Below are positions 47,728-57,636 of a stretch of DNA of 64,000 nucleotides, one piece after another (positions within the stretch are counted from its first letter, which is position 1; each line of letters begins with the position of its first letter). The notes below the pieces were generated by a model. That model saw only the letters and a list, made by a program, of their open reading frames with translations, was not told where the DNA came from and searched no databases. The position numbers and the translations under genes are program-made. The DNA is from Leptospira johnsonii (GTDB taxonomy: Bacteria > Spirochaetota > Leptospiria > Leptospirales > Leptospiraceae): positions 124,001 to 188,000 of the forward strand of contig NZ_BFAY01000006.1 of assembly GCF_003112675.1 (NCBI RefSeq), read 5' to 3'.

Positions 47728-48108
47728 ATGAATCATGCACTTAGTAAGTCTGATCGATTGGATGCAACTTTTGCCGCCCTCTCAGACCCGACCAGAAGGG
47801 CGATACTGGCACGTTTAGCGGATGGAGAGGTTTCCGTCATGGATTTGGCCAAACCATTCTCCATGAGCCAACCTGCAATTTCTAAACATCTAAAGGTTTT
47901 AGAAAGAGCGGGACTCATTTCCGGGATCAAAAACGCGCAGAAAAGATTACGCAAAATAGAGGCCAAACCTCTGGCGGAGGCCACTGAATGGTTGGAAAAT
48001 TATAGAAAATTCTGGGAAGGAAGATTCAATCAATTGGATTCACTTATAGAAGAATTAAAACTTTCTAAACAAACTTCCCCTAAACGTAAAAATAAAAAAG
48101 GAGAATAG
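47728..48108 (+). CDS. ArsR-family (SdpR-like) transcriptional repressor
   Basis: 126 residues. The winged helix is clear: DATFAALSDPTRRAILARL, then 'VMDLAKPFSMSQPAISKHLKVLERAGLI' (only partly quoted) as recognition helix. No metal-binding Cys pairs, so it resembles the regulators that accompany SRPBCC proteins. Its start is only five bases from the palindrome and has no Shine-Dalgarno sequence, so the transcript may be leaderless. Operon: arsR, SRPBCC, membrane protein, VOC. Confidence 0.88.
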   Translation: MNHALSKSDRLDATFAALSDPTRRAILARLADGEVSVMDLAKPFSMSQPAISKHLKVLERAGLISGIKNAQKRLRKIEAKPLAEATEWLENYRKFWEGRFNQLDSLIEELKLSKQTSPKRKNKKGE

Positions 48109-48109
48109 A

Positions 48110-48619
48110 ATGAGCTTTGTTGGAACCTTAAAGGTAGAAGCTAAAGGAGATAGAGAACTAGTAATGACTCGGGAGTTTAATGCCGAGAAAGATCTGGTAT
48201 TCGACTGTTTTACGAAACCTGAATTAATCAAACGCTGGTTATACGGTCCGGATGGCTGGAGCCTAGATGTATGCACAGTAGATCTGAAAGTTGGCGGAAA
48301 ATATAGATATGTTTGGAAATATCTAAAAGACGGATCTACAATGGGAGCCGGGGGAACTTATAAGGAAATTTCAGGACCAGACAGACTCGTTCAGACTGAA
48401 TCTTTTGACGAGGCATGGTATCCTGGAGAAGCTTTGCTAACAACTACGTTTGTCGAAAAATCCGGCAGAACATATATTACGATCAATATTCTATATGAAA
48501 CCAAAGAAGGAAGAGACACGGTAATCAAATCTCCGATGGAAGGCGGAGCCGCCCAAAGTTATAATCGTCTGGAAACTTTGCTGAATACTCTTACTGAAAG
48601 CCCACAAGGAAGAAAATAA
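48110..48619 (+). CDS. SRPBCC / AHSA1-type protein
   Basis: 169 residues forming a START-like (SRPBCC) domain: 'FNAEKDLVFDCFTKPELIKRWLYGPDG' is a typical AHSA1 start and 'VWKYLKDGSTMGAGGTYKEI' follows. Role in this family: binding of hydrophobic ligands; with ArsR partners it is commonly a resistance or stress unit. It begins one base after the arsR stop. Confidence 0.85.
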   Translation: MSFVGTLKVEAKGDRELVMTREFNAEKDLVFDCFTKPELIKRWLYGPDGWSLDVCTVDLKVGGKYRYVWKYLKDGSTMGAGGTYKEISGPDRLVQTESFDEAWYPGEALLTTTFVEKSGRTYITINILYETKEGRDTVIKSPMEGGAAQSYNRLETLLNTLTESPQGRK

Positions 48620-48621
48620 TC

Positions 48622-49017
48622 ATGAATACAAAAACAATTTCGATCTTAAAAAGTATTGGAGCCGTTTTTACGGGAATTCTGATCAACGTTATACCTGCTA
48701 CAACGATAGACGCAGTATTACATGTTACTAATTGTTATCCTCCGATGGGAGAAAGGATGTCCGACAGTCTATTCCTTCTTGCGAGTTCCTATCGTTTGGC
48801 ACTTGCAATTCTTGGGGGCTATTTTACGGCAAAACTTTCTCCTTATAGTCCGATGGGGCACGTGATCACATTAGGTGTCATAGGTACGATCGCAAGCACT
48901 TTGGGTCATATACAAATGGGAGACCAAGGTCCCGCATGGTATTCTATCGGACTCATCGTAATTTCTATCCCATTGTCTTTGTTAGGTGGATTCATTTACC
49001 TAAAGCGTAGAGGATAA
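48622..49017 (+). CDS. Small membrane protein of the ArsR-SRPBCC operon
   Basis: 131 residues with about four hydrophobic helices (10-30, 45-65, 77-95, 105-125). No recognisable family. It starts two bases after the SRPBCC stop, so it is part of the operon; a role with the ligand bound by the SRPBCC protein is an inference. Confidence 0.6.
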   Translation: MNTKTISILKSIGAVFTGILINVIPATTIDAVLHVTNCYPPMGERMSDSLFLLASSYRLALAILGGYFTAKLSPYSPMGHVITLGVIGTIASTLGHIQMGDQGPAWYSIGLIVISIPLSLLGGFIYLKRRG

Positions 49018-49021
49018 GAAC

Positions 49022-49474
49022 ATGCAAAAAGCTACCCCATTTTTAATGTTCGATAAGGGCTTGGAAGAAGCACTCCAATTCTATTCTGGTATATTCAAAA
49101 ATATGAAAATAGAAAAGCTTACAAAACTAGGCGGCGGAATGGTCTCTGCAAGTTTTGTGATAGAAGGCCAAAAATTTTTAGCTTTCACCGGAGGTCCTCA
49201 TTTTCAATTTTCGGAAGCGTTTTCCATCTATATCAGCGCAGAGACTCAAGAAGAAATAGACAATCTGTATGAAAAACTTTCCGCGGGTGGGATCAAACAA
49301 CCCTGCGGTTGGGTAAAAGATAAATTCGGTCTATCTTGGCAGATCATTCCTCCCCTTTTGGAAAAATATCTATATGATAAAGACCAGGAGAAGGCGCAAA
49401 GAGTCATGCAGGCAATGCTACAAATGTATAAGATAGAGATCTCTAAACTGCAGGAAGCTTACGATAAAAACTGA
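49022..49474 (+). CDS. VOC-family protein (PhnB-like)
   Basis: 150 residues with a glyoxalase/VOC fold of the PhnB type: 'TPFLMFDKGLEEALQFYSGIF', the 'FAFTGGPHFQFSEAFSIYI' strand and 'WVKDKFGLSWQIIPPLL'. Role: unknown, possibly small-molecule binding or detoxification as with its operon partners. Followed by a short inverted repeat at 49483-49503 without a T-run. Confidence 0.82.
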   Translation: MQKATPFLMFDKGLEEALQFYSGIFKNMKIEKLTKLGGGMVSASFVIEGQKFLAFTGGPHFQFSEAFSIYISAETQEEIDNLYEKLSAGGIKQPCGWVKDKFGLSWQIIPPLLEKYLYDKDQEKAQRVMQAMLQMYKIEISKLQEAYDKN

Positions 49475-49517
49475 GTTTTACCTCCGCCCTTGATTTGGGC
49501 GGATGGTCATTCTAGGT

Positions 49518-51674
49518 TTAAGCGGATTTTTTACTTAGGAACACCGGGATGCCGCTAAATGCTGCATTTCCGGAAAGTTCATCCAAAACCTGATCGTCAG
49601 TCAAATCATTGATGCTAGACCCAGCAAATTTAGAAGCGACTTGCAAAGAGACTCCTTCCTTAGCATGTCCGAATCCGTGAGGAATACTTACCACCCCTCT
49701 CATTATCTCTTCGGTGATTTCGGCAGGTAATCCGATCTTACCTACTCTGGATTGTACAAAGACTTCCTCTTCTTCTTTGATACCGAGTATAAGAGCATCT
49801 TCCGGATGGATCATGAGCGTACAGCGATCTTTTCCGGTCATTAGTTTTGGAAGATTATGCATCCATGAATTATTATTTCGTAAATGTCTTCTTCCTATCA
49901 GTAAGAAAGAACCGTTATCATTTTTGTCAGCGAGAAGTTTTTGTCCGTATTTGGCCAATCGATCTAGATCTGAAACCACTTCTTTTGGTACAAGTCGGAT
50001 CATCTTTTCTTCTGTCCATAGTCTGTCCGGAAAGCATGGTTTCAACGCTCCCAAATCCACTCCATGAGGACTGTTTTTTAGAAGTTCTAAACTCATGCCT
50101 ACAGAAGATCCCGATTTTTCCCCGTAAGGGCCCGACTTCAAAGCATGATCTATGATCGCGGAAGGAGTGATCTTGGTCTTGATCAATTCTTTAGGCAAAG
50201 GTTTTTCCGATTTTAAGAGCTCTATTCTTTTAGTTAGATCCGAAAAGATTTCCCAATCGTGCAACATTCCTTCTTCCGGTTCGAAAGCGGGTTGGTTGTA
50301 TCTGACAGTATTTCGTACTGCAAAAACGTTAAACACTAAATCGTAATGGTCATGTTCCAAAGCGGAACTAGGAGGAAGAATATAATGAGCATGCTTAGTT
50401 GTCTCATTTAAATAAAAGTCCACACTTACCATAAATTCTAGATTCGATACCGCCTTCTCCAATTGAGAACCGTTCGGAGTAGAAAGTATAGGATTTCCTG
50501 CAGAAGTTACTAGCGCCTTAACCTGGCCTTGTCCAGGAGTTAGAATTTCTTCAGCGAGGGCTGCGACTGGTAATTCTTCGTTAAACTCGGGTAAGTCCCT
50601 GACTCTGGAACCATAGGTATGAAAACTTCCGGGAGAACTTTTCATCACTCCTTTTGGATCTATCATGTCCACCGCGGGAAGAGTGAACATTGCACCTCCC
50701 ACAGAGTCCATATTTCCGGTGATACAGTTAATAGAATTGATAAGCCATTGGCAAAGTGCACCGAATGCCTGTGTAGAAACGCCTACACGACCATAACATA
50801 CTGCACCCGCAGCCTTAGAAAATTCGAGTGCGATCCGCTCCACAGTTTCTGCGGCGATACCTGTTAGCTTTTGTGTCTCAGAAGCGGGATATTTTGCGGC
50901 AATCGATCTCAGTTTCTCTAGATCTTCTTCTTTAATTAGGGAATTTTTCTTTGTTAAATTTTTCTTAAATAATACATCTATAATGGAGAGTAAGAAGAAA
51001 GCATCCGTTCCAGGAAGGATGAAATGATGTTCGTCTGCATGAACTGCAGTTTCGGTCTTTCTAGGATCTATAACTACGTATTTTCCTCCTCTTTCCTGGA
51101 TCTCTTTGAGTCTCTTTTTAACATCCGGAACTGTCATTAAACTTCCGTTAGATGCAAATGGATTTCCTCCCAAGATCAGAAAGAAATTGGTCCTATCTAT
51201 ATCGGGGATCGGAACCAGAAGTTGGTGACCGAACATCCAATAAGAAAGTAATTGGTGAGGAAGTTGGTCTACAGAAGTCGCAGAATAATTGTTTTTTGTT
51301 CTTAGGCGTCCTATAAACCTTTGGCCGAATAACATGGAACCGTAATTATGAACGCTTGGGTTTCCGCTATACACAGCGATGGAATCGTTTCCGTATTTAT
51401 TTTGGATCTCTACAAGTTTCGTAGCGATATCGCTAAGAGCTGTGACCCAGTCTACCTTCTCCCATCCGTTTTGTGTACGTTTTAAAGGAAATTTGAGTCT
51501 ATCCGGATCCTCGTATAAATTTTTAAGTTCAGGTCCTTTGGCACATAGATGGCCTCTACTGAACTTATCCTCTTTATCACCTCTGATTGCGGTTACTACA
51601 TTGTCTTCTATCTCGAGTCGGAGTCCGCACATAGCTTCGCATAAAGTACATGATCTATAATGTTGGCGTACCAT
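49518..51674 (-). CDS. Molybdopterin-dependent oxidoreductase of the formate dehydrogenase/DMSO reductase family
   Basis: 718 residues from the ATG at 51672-51674, which has AGGA seven bases upstream; a TTG 17 codons earlier is less likely. N-terminal [4Fe-4S] cluster: CTLCEAMC then CAKG after about 30 residues. Family motifs include 'DQLPHQLLSYWMFG', 'RILGGNPFASN'-like 'LILGGNPFAS', and a C-terminal cofactor-binding domain ('SIPHGFGHAKEGV'). No twin-arginine signal or membrane anchor is seen, so it is probably cytoplasmic. Likely client of the Mo-cofactor genes at 43038-46404; substrate unknown, as no partner subunits are adjacent. Confidence 0.85.
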   Translation of the reverse strand: MVRQHYRSCTLCEAMCGLRLEIEDNVVTAIRGDKEDKFSRGHLCAKGPELKNLYEDPDRLKFPLKRTQNGWEKVDWVTALSDIATKLVEIQNKYGNDSIAVYSGNPSVHNYGSMLFGQRFIGRLRTKNNYSATSVDQLPHQLLSYWMFGHQLLVPIPDIDRTNFFLILGGNPFASNGSLMTVPDVKKRLKEIQERGGKYVVIDPRKTETAVHADEHHFILPGTDAFFLLSIIDVLFKKNLTKKNSLIKEEDLEKLRSIAAKYPASETQKLTGIAAETVERIALEFSKAAGAVCYGRVGVSTQAFGALCQWLINSINCITGNMDSVGGAMFTLPAVDMIDPKGVMKSSPGSFHTYGSRVRDLPEFNEELPVAALAEEILTPGQGQVKALVTSAGNPILSTPNGSQLEKAVSNLEFMVSVDFYLNETTKHAHYILPPSSALEHDHYDLVFNVFAVRNTVRYNQPAFEPEEGMLHDWEIFSDLTKRIELLKSEKPLPKELIKTKITPSAIIDHALKSGPYGEKSGSSVGMSLELLKNSPHGVDLGALKPCFPDRLWTEEKMIRLVPKEVVSDLDRLAKYGQKLLADKNDNGSFLLIGRRHLRNNNSWMHNLPKLMTGKDRCTLMIHPEDALILGIKEEEEVFVQSRVGKIGLPAEITEEIMRGVVSIPHGFGHAKEGVSLQVASKFAGSSINDLTDDQVLDELSGNAAFSGIPVFLSKKSA

Positions 51675-51769
51675 TTCTTGTTCCTGTCCCGGGTGAGTTA
51701 TCTCCCATCCGAAATTAGAAAGCAAGCATTTACGAAGTTTATAGTACTTTATATGATTGGAGGCTCGAA

Positions 51770-52450
51770 CTATTTCAATAGTTTGTTCAAATAAGGAACC
51801 AGATGTTTGGAAAGGATCTTATGACCTTCTGCAGTGGGATGGATCCCATCGTCTTGGTTCAGCCTTTTGTCTCCGGCAACACCTTCCAGTAAGAATGGCA
51901 TAAACTCAGTCTTTTCCTTTTTAGAGATCCTGGGAAATAGTGCCGCAAATTCTTTTGCGTACTGTGGACCCATATTCGGAAGCGTTCTCATTCCAATTAA
52001 TAGAATTTTGATGGAAGGATATTTCGCTCTGGCTTCTCTAATGATCCTGGTGAGATTCTCCTCAGTCATCTTTGTAGGAAGTCCTCTCAAAGAATCGTTT
52101 GCCCCGAGTTCCAGAACGAATACATCGTATTTTGTATTCAAAACCCAGTCCAGTCTTGCAAGCCCTCCGGAAGTGGTGTCCCCGCTCACTCCTGCATTTA
52201 CATATTGCAGATCCGGATATTTTTTTTGAAGTTCTAAGGCGGCTAGGTGAACGAAGGATTCTTCCGGCCCATTCAATCCATAACCTGCGGTGAGACTATC
52301 TCCAAAGAACAGTATCTTTTTGCCGTTTGATTTTATTTCCATTTTAGGAGAGGCCTTTGGTTCTTGTTCGGATCCTTCTTTATTGCAAGAGGCAAACAAA
52401 GAGAAGATTACTAAAAAACTAAAAAATCCATAATACGATAAACGGCTCAT
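51770..52450 (-). CDS. SGNH-type arylesterase/lysophospholipase lipoprotein
   Basis: 226 residues from the ATG at 52448-52450, which has AGGAG five bases ahead; a start six codons earlier is weaker. Lipobox LFASC with Cys22. Catalytic Ser52 in FFGDSLTAGYG, Gly and Asn blocks (SGDTTSG, LELGANDS) and the Asp-His pair in DGIHPTAEGH. This is the TesA/arylesterase pattern of GDSL hydrolases, here as an envelope lipoprotein that probably cleaves esters or lysophospholipids. Confidence 0.88.
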   Translation of the reverse strand: MSRLSYYGFFSFLVIFSLFASCNKEGSEQEPKASPKMEIKSNGKKILFFGDSLTAGYGLNGPEESFVHLAALELQKKYPDLQYVNAGVSGDTTSGGLARLDWVLNTKYDVFVLELGANDSLRGLPTKMTEENLTRIIREARAKYPSIKILLIGMRTLPNMGPQYAKEFAALFPRISKKEKTEFMPFLLEGVAGDKRLNQDDGIHPTAEGHKILSKHLVPYLNKLLK

Positions 52451-52556
52451 TTTTTCTCCTATCTCCAATTCGACCCATCTGATACAGCCAAGGTCCCAAA
52501 AACTAGGGCTTTAAGTTCTGCTTTACGAATACGCAACCGATTGGGATCTAGTAAGT

Positions 52557-54341
52557 ATGTTCAAACGGTTTTTAGTCGCAGGCATTTCTGCCGCTTTCTT
52601 ATTCTTCTTATTCTTTTGGTTGGGCCAATTCAGAAGTGAACTCCAAGCCCAGGAAATCCAAGAAGGAATGCTCCGTCAAGCTGAGGAGATCAGTTCCAAA
52701 CTCAGCCCGGAAGAATTAGTAGGACAGGTCATCCATGTTGCGATCCCTGGAACCGTTTTAGATCCGATCGCTAAAAAAGAAATCGAGACGATCAAACCTG
52801 GTGGAGTAATATTATTCGGAAGAAACTTGGGTTCCAAGTCCGAGATCAAATCCTTGAACAAGGATCTGCAAACAAGTGCATTAGAAAATACTGGATTACC
52901 ATTGCTCATCTCCGTAGACCAAGAAGGCGGAAGAGTGATCCGTGTAAAAGACGGAGTGACCCAATTCCCTGGAGCAATGGCACTCGGCCAAACCAAGGAC
53001 AAGGACATGGCTAAAAAAGTGGGCTTTGTCACTTCTTACCAATTGAGAAAACTGGGACTGAACTTTTTATTCGCTCCCGATATGGATATCAATAATAATC
53101 CGTTCAACCCGGTTATCAATACTAGATCTTTAGGAAGTAATTTAGAAACTGTATTAAACGCTGGAGTTTCTTACGAAGAAGGTGCAAGACTCGGTGGTTC
53201 CATTCCTGTGATCAAACATTTCCCTGGTCATGGGGACACCAATGTGGACAGTCATTTAGGACTTCCTAAAATAGAAAAAACATTAGAAGAATTGAAAAAC
53301 TTCGAACTGATCCCGTTCCAAACTTCTATCCAAAACGGCGCGGATGCGATCATGAGTGCACATATCGTATATCCTAAGATTGATCCGAATTTCCCTGCCA
53401 CTCTCTCCTCTAAAATTTTAGGAGATCTTTTACGCAAAGAATTCCAATACCAAGGGCTTATCATCACTGACGCGATGGAAATGGACGCGATAGACGAACA
53501 TTACCAAAAAGAAGATCCAGGTGTTTTGGCTCTAATTGCAGGTGCAGATATTATCCTTATGACTAGTTGGGGCCCGACCACTCAATCCATGAGAGATCAG
53601 ATCCTAAAGGCTTACAAAAAAGGAACTTTAGTAAGAGAAGGAAAAGATCTTCTAAAAGAAGCGGTCAAAAGACAAATTTATTATAAACTAAAATATGGGA
53701 TCATTTCCGAATTTGGAGAACTTGCGACTGCCGGAAGGGCTAACTCCGTTTTTCCAAAAGAACTACCTGAAGTATTAAAAAATCATTTTATTGAACAGGA
53801 TAAAAATAGAGAAAGTTTATTCTCCCAATATTACGAGGACACTCTAAACAGAGACGTAAGTAGAAAGGCAATCGTTTCCTTTCCTAAAACTTTCCTTCCA
53901 GAACAAGTGTCAGTAGATAAGACTGTATTCTATTTAAAAGGAGAAGAATTTGTCTCTGACCTAAGAACTCGCACTATTCCTAATTCGGATCTTTCTAACC
54001 TTCGTAAAAAATTGGAAAAGAAAGAAGCAAAACGTGCGGTCTTAAATTCATTTACTCAAACTGAATTGGATCTGGCTCTTTCTCTTGCCCAAAAATTTCC
54101 GGAAGCGGAGATCGTATGTTTACATTACGGAACTCCGTTCTTGGATCTTCCGGATGCACCAAATCTCAAAATATTATTCTCTTTTTCTCCTACTTTAGAA
54201 TCCAAAAAGGCATTACTCTATTCCGTTTTGGACAGAAAGAACGAGGTCCCACTTGTGGATCTGATCTTAAAACCGAATCCTAGAAAAGCTTCCGCGTCAG
54301 CAGAAACGGAAGTGGATTCGGTAAGTAAGAATACTAAGTAA
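52557..54341 (+). CDS. nagZ: Beta-N-acetylhexosaminidase, glycoside hydrolase family 3
   Basis: 594 residues; the catalytic GH3 part ends near 375. Signal or anchor at 5-25 (FLVAGISAAFLFFLFFWLG). The NagZ signature KHFPGHGD near 220 with the following 'SHLGLP', and the nucleophile Asp in ITDAMEMDAI near 303, are intact. Role: removes GlcNAc from muropeptides in cell-wall recycling. The C-terminal 200 residues, not in small NagZ, may be an accessory domain. Anchoring to the membrane is unusual for NagZ. Confidence 0.88.
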   Translation: MFKRFLVAGISAAFLFFLFFWLGQFRSELQAQEIQEGMLRQAEEISSKLSPEELVGQVIHVAIPGTVLDPIAKKEIETIKPGGVILFGRNLGSKSEIKSLNKDLQTSALENTGLPLLISVDQEGGRVIRVKDGVTQFPGAMALGQTKDKDMAKKVGFVTSYQLRKLGLNFLFAPDMDINNNPFNPVINTRSLGSNLETVLNAGVSYEEGARLGGSIPVIKHFPGHGDTNVDSHLGLPKIEKTLEELKNFELIPFQTSIQNGADAIMSAHIVYPKIDPNFPATLSSKILGDLLRKEFQYQGLIITDAMEMDAIDEHYQKEDPGVLALIAGADIILMTSWGPTTQSMRDQILKAYKKGTLVREGKDLLKEAVKRQIYYKLKYGIISEFGELATAGRANSVFPKELPEVLKNHFIEQDKNRESLFSQYYEDTLNRDVSRKAIVSFPKTFLPEQVSVDKTVFYLKGEEFVSDLRTRTIPNSDLSNLRKKLEKKEAKRAVLNSFTQTELDLALSLAQKFPEAEIVCLHYGTPFLDLPDAPNLKILFSFSPTLESKKALLYSVLDRKNEVPLVDLILKPNPRKASASAETEVDSVSKNTK

Positions 54342-54342
54342 T

Positions 54343-55515
54343 TTGGAAACAAGGTCCCCGGTCGTTCAAAAAACAAACAGACCGGGGATCTATGTACATT
54401 ATCCATTCTGCGTTCACAAATGCAGCTACTGTGATTTTTATTCGGAAGGGATAGGATTAGAACCTTCTCCCCTCGAAGAAAATCTATTCTCCAAATATAA
54501 GGAAGAAGTTCTCCTCAGACTTAAAAATTTTCCGAACTACCAGGACCTTGTATTTGACAGTTTATTTTTCGGCGGGGGAACTCCTTCCAAAGCATCGTAC
54601 ACACGATATGCAGATTTTATAAAATTCTTAAAGAACAATCTAAATCTTTCTCCGGATTCGGAGATCACATTAGAATGTAATCCGGAAGATGTGACTCCAG
54701 AATATCTGCAAGGATTATATGATGCTGGGATCAACAGAGTCCATGTAGGGATACAATCCTTTCTTCCTAAAAATCTGAAGTTTTTGGACAGATATTTCGA
54801 TCCGGAAACCTATTCCAGGACACTAGAAGCATTACAAACTTCTAAAATAGAGAATTACGGTGCGGATCTAATGTTCGGAGTTCCCGGGCAAACTGAAAAA
54901 GAATTTTACGAGGATGCAAATTCTGTTTTGGCTTCCGGAGTTTCTCATATCAGCATCTATGCCCTCACTGTGGAAAAAGGAACTGAATATAGTAGAAAAG
55001 TTTCCGCTGGAACTGTTCTACCGCCTTCTGAGGAAGTGCAAGAAAGGATCCTCCAAGACCTTCCTGATTATTTAAGATCTAAGGGATTTGAGCAGTATGA
55101 GGTTTCCAATTACTCCAAGCCTGGACTTTTTTCTAGGCATAATATGAAATATTGGACCTACGAAAATTATATAGGGATTGGTCCAGGCGCACATGGTTTT
55201 CTACCTGGAGGTAGGTATTCCAATCCGAGAAACACTTCCGCTTATATCAATGGAACCGGAAAAAATCCAAGCTCTTACGAAACTTCTGATCCGTTTGAAG
55301 AGATCCTAATTTCTCTTTTTAGAATATTTCTCCCCATAGATCTAAAAGATTTTTTGGATTATTTTCCAGACAAAAAAGAGAGGATCCTTTCCAAACTGAG
55401 ACAAAAAACCTTAGAAGGAAAATGCAGTTTGGACGGGACCATTTTCCAATGGAATCCCAAATCAGTCCTATTTTTGGATTCCGAAATTTTAGATCTGGCA
55501 GATCAGGAAGATTAA
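54343..55515 (+). CDS. hemW: HemW-like radical SAM protein
   Basis: 390 residues starting with TTG right after nagZ. Radical-SAM Cys23, Cys27 and Cys30 in the [10 protein letters not shown] motif, with 'GGGTPS' and '[19 protein letters not shown]' (HemN/HemW group). Role: heme chaperone/radical SAM enzyme; unlike HemN it is not expected to have coproporphyrinogen dehydrogenase activity. Its stop shares four bases with the convergent chemoreceptor. Confidence 0.85.
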   Translation: METRSPVVQKTNRPGIYVHYPFCVHKCSYCDFYSEGIGLEPSPLEENLFSKYKEEVLLRLKNFPNYQDLVFDSLFFGGGTPSKASYTRYADFIKFLKNNLNLSPDSEITLECNPEDVTPEYLQGLYDAGINRVHVGIQSFLPKNLKFLDRYFDPETYSRTLEALQTSKIENYGADLMFGVPGQTEKEFYEDANSVLASGVSHISIYALTVEKGTEYSRKVSAGTVLPPSEEVQERILQDLPDYLRSKGFEQYEVSNYSKPGLFSRHNMKYWTYENYIGIGPGAHGFLPGGRYSNPRNTSAYINGTGKNPSSYETSDPFEEILISLFRIFLPIDLKDFLDYFPDKKERILSKLRQKTLEGKCSLDGTIFQWNPKSVLFLDSEILDLADQED

Positions 55516-57587
55516 TCCACTTTAAACTTTTCTATCAATCTGGAAAGTTGTTCCGCTAACATTTGGGTCTCACCGGAGAATGTGGTAAGATCGTCCGCAC
55601 CACCTGCGATCTCCTGGGTCCCTTCCGAAATGCTGATAATCGTTTTAGTGATCTCGTTCGTAGCGTTTTTCTGTTCGATAACCGCTTCTTCTATCTGCAT
55701 ACTGAAAGAAGTTAAAGTATTGGAACTAGTTTGGATCCGGGCAGTATTCGCTTCTTGGTCTTTCACAGAAACTAAAACCTTGTTCGCAGAAATTTCGAAC
55801 TCATTCACACTTTGTTTCAATTTTTTTAATATTTGAGAAGCTTCTTCTACCTTAGAGTTACCGTTCATCACAGCATCGTTTGTGGACTCTACAAGTTCTC
55901 CGATCTCCTGCACAGAGCTGGAAGTTTGGGAAGCAAGTTTGCCTATCTCTTCTGCGACTACTGCGAATCCTTTTCCAGCTTCTCCTGCTCTGGCCGCTTC
56001 TATTGCTGCGTTTAATGCGAGAAGATTCGTTTTTTCTGAAATCTCAGTGATAATAGATAAGATTTCCGTAATTCTAGAGGCACTTTCTCCGATCTCGCCC
56101 ATCGCATTCGTGGAGGCAAACATTGCATTCTCACCGGTCACTGCCTGTCTTTTGGATTCAACAGCTAGATTAACAAGACCCTGCATCTCCTGGTTGATAC
56201 TTACGATCTGTTCTTTCAAGCGCATGGAGTTGCCGTCTATCTCTTTGGTATTCTCTACCGCTTTTTCCATGGACTTGCCCACATTTTGAGCCGAGGCAGC
56301 GAGTTCTTCTACAGCAGCGGAAGATTCTTCTGCGGCTGAAGCTTGTGTCTGCGCGATATCTGCAAAGTTTCTGGAAGAAACCGCCATCTCTTCCGATTTG
56401 GAACCCAATTTTTCGGAAGAAGATCTCATCTCCTTGACCACGTTCAGAAGATTCTCTCTCATCTGGTCCATGGATAGAAATAATGTACCTATCTCGTCCT
56501 TTACTGGATAATCATTCTTTACCGTCAGATTTCCCTTAGCGATCTCATCCGAAAAACCGATCGCTTTCAAAAGACCGGAACTCACCAATCGATCGAATAT
56601 TAAATTTAAAGAAAGTAGTACAACAATCAAGATCAGCAAAGAGGAAAGAGCGGCTTTTAAAATAATATCTCCAATACTTTCATAATATACTGAATTTGGA
56701 ATACTCACCATTAGTGTCCAAAATTTGGGATCCTTTCCTATATGAAATGGAAAATAATAAGCGGTGTTCCCGCCAGATTCGTATACGAATCTTTTTCCCT
56801 TTTCTACATTTTCCAGATATTGTTTTAGTTCGTTTTCATCCGGGATCTTTTTGCCAAGAAACTCAGGATTTTCTCCATTGATCGCATACAAACCTGCAGG
56901 AGAAATAAGAGCGATATGCCCCTTATTCCGGAAAGGTTTTTTATTCCCGATCTTCTCTTGTAAATTTTTCAGATCGATATCCATACCGGCAGCACCGAAA
57001 AATTGGCCGTTCACACTGATTGGGACCACAAGAGAGATCATCAGTATATTCTTACCGCTCACGGTGTAATAATAAGGTCCCACTACCGTAGGCTTATCCG
57101 TCTTCTTAGTAACCTGATAAAAATCTCCGGTGCCGTCCGTATTATTATAATCTCGTAAAGGTTCTAGATCAATAATGTCCGTCGCACGAGCTCGGTTTAA
57201 GTATGGAATAAAACGGCCTGAGCCGTCATGACCGGGTTTATTCTGATATATTGCGTCCTTTCCGTCATACGCATTCGGTTCATAACAAAGCCACATCCCG
57301 AAATAGTCTTCGTTACGTTTCATGATCTCACGAAGCGTTTGGATTACTTGATCCCTTGGAGGAGAAGCATAGATCAAGGGAAAACGAAGGCCACGGATCA
57401 AACCCATGAGAGTATTCAGCTGCTCCATAATCTCGAAGGTCCATCTTTCTGCGGTAACATCGGAACTTTGTTCCACTTCCTCTCTCAGGTTCTGGTAAGA
57501 AGAATAGGAATTATAAGCCGCAAGCAATGAGAATGCGGTAAAAAGAACGATGGAAATATATAAAGAAATTCGGAGCCGAATACTCAT
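55512..57587 (-). CDS. Methyl-accepting chemotaxis protein with Cache sensor (1)
   Basis: 691 residues. Transmembrane helix 1 near 8-28, a large periplasmic Cache (dCache) domain to about 310 ('[15 protein letters not shown]', '[18 protein letters not shown]'), helix 2 near 310-330, HAMP, and the signalling hairpin with '[21 protein letters not shown]' (quoted core) near 510-530. Role: senses an extracellular small molecule and controls CheA. Identical in length and layout to the next gene, with which it forms a tandem pair. Confidence 0.92.
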   Translation of the reverse strand: MSIRLRISLYISIVLFTAFSLLAAYNSYSSYQNLREEVEQSSDVTAERWTFEIMEQLNTLMGLIRGLRFPLIYASPPRDQVIQTLREIMKRNEDYFGMWLCYEPNAYDGKDAIYQNKPGHDGSGRFIPYLNRARATDIIDLEPLRDYNNTDGTGDFYQVTKKTDKPTVVGPYYYTVSGKNILMISLVVPISVNGQFFGAAGMDIDLKNLQEKIGNKKPFRNKGHIALISPAGLYAINGENPEFLGKKIPDENELKQYLENVEKGKRFVYESGGNTAYYFPFHIGKDPKFWTLMVSIPNSVYYESIGDIILKAALSSLLILIVVLLSLNLIFDRLVSSGLLKAIGFSDEIAKGNLTVKNDYPVKDEIGTLFLSMDQMRENLLNVVKEMRSSSEKLGSKSEEMAVSSRNFADIAQTQASAAEESSAAVEELAASAQNVGKSMEKAVENTKEIDGNSMRLKEQIVSINQEMQGLVNLAVESKRQAVTGENAMFASTNAMGEIGESASRITEILSIITEISEKTNLLALNAAIEAARAGEAGKGFAVVAEEIGKLASQTSSSVQEIGELVESTNDAVMNGNSKVEEASQILKKLKQSVNEFEISANKVLVSVKDQEANTARIQTSSNTLTSFSMQIEEAVIEQKNATNEITKTIISISEGTQEIAGGADDLTTFSGETQMLAEQLSRLIEKFKVD

Positions 57588-57636
57588 AAGGGCTCCATTC
57601 TTAAAATGGAAAGAAATATGGGAACGCTTTTTCTTT

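Noticed and set aside
49483..49503. Inverted repeat TCCGCCC/GGGCGGA after the VOC gene
   Set aside because: No T-run on either strand, so it is not called as a terminator; it might be one of another kind.
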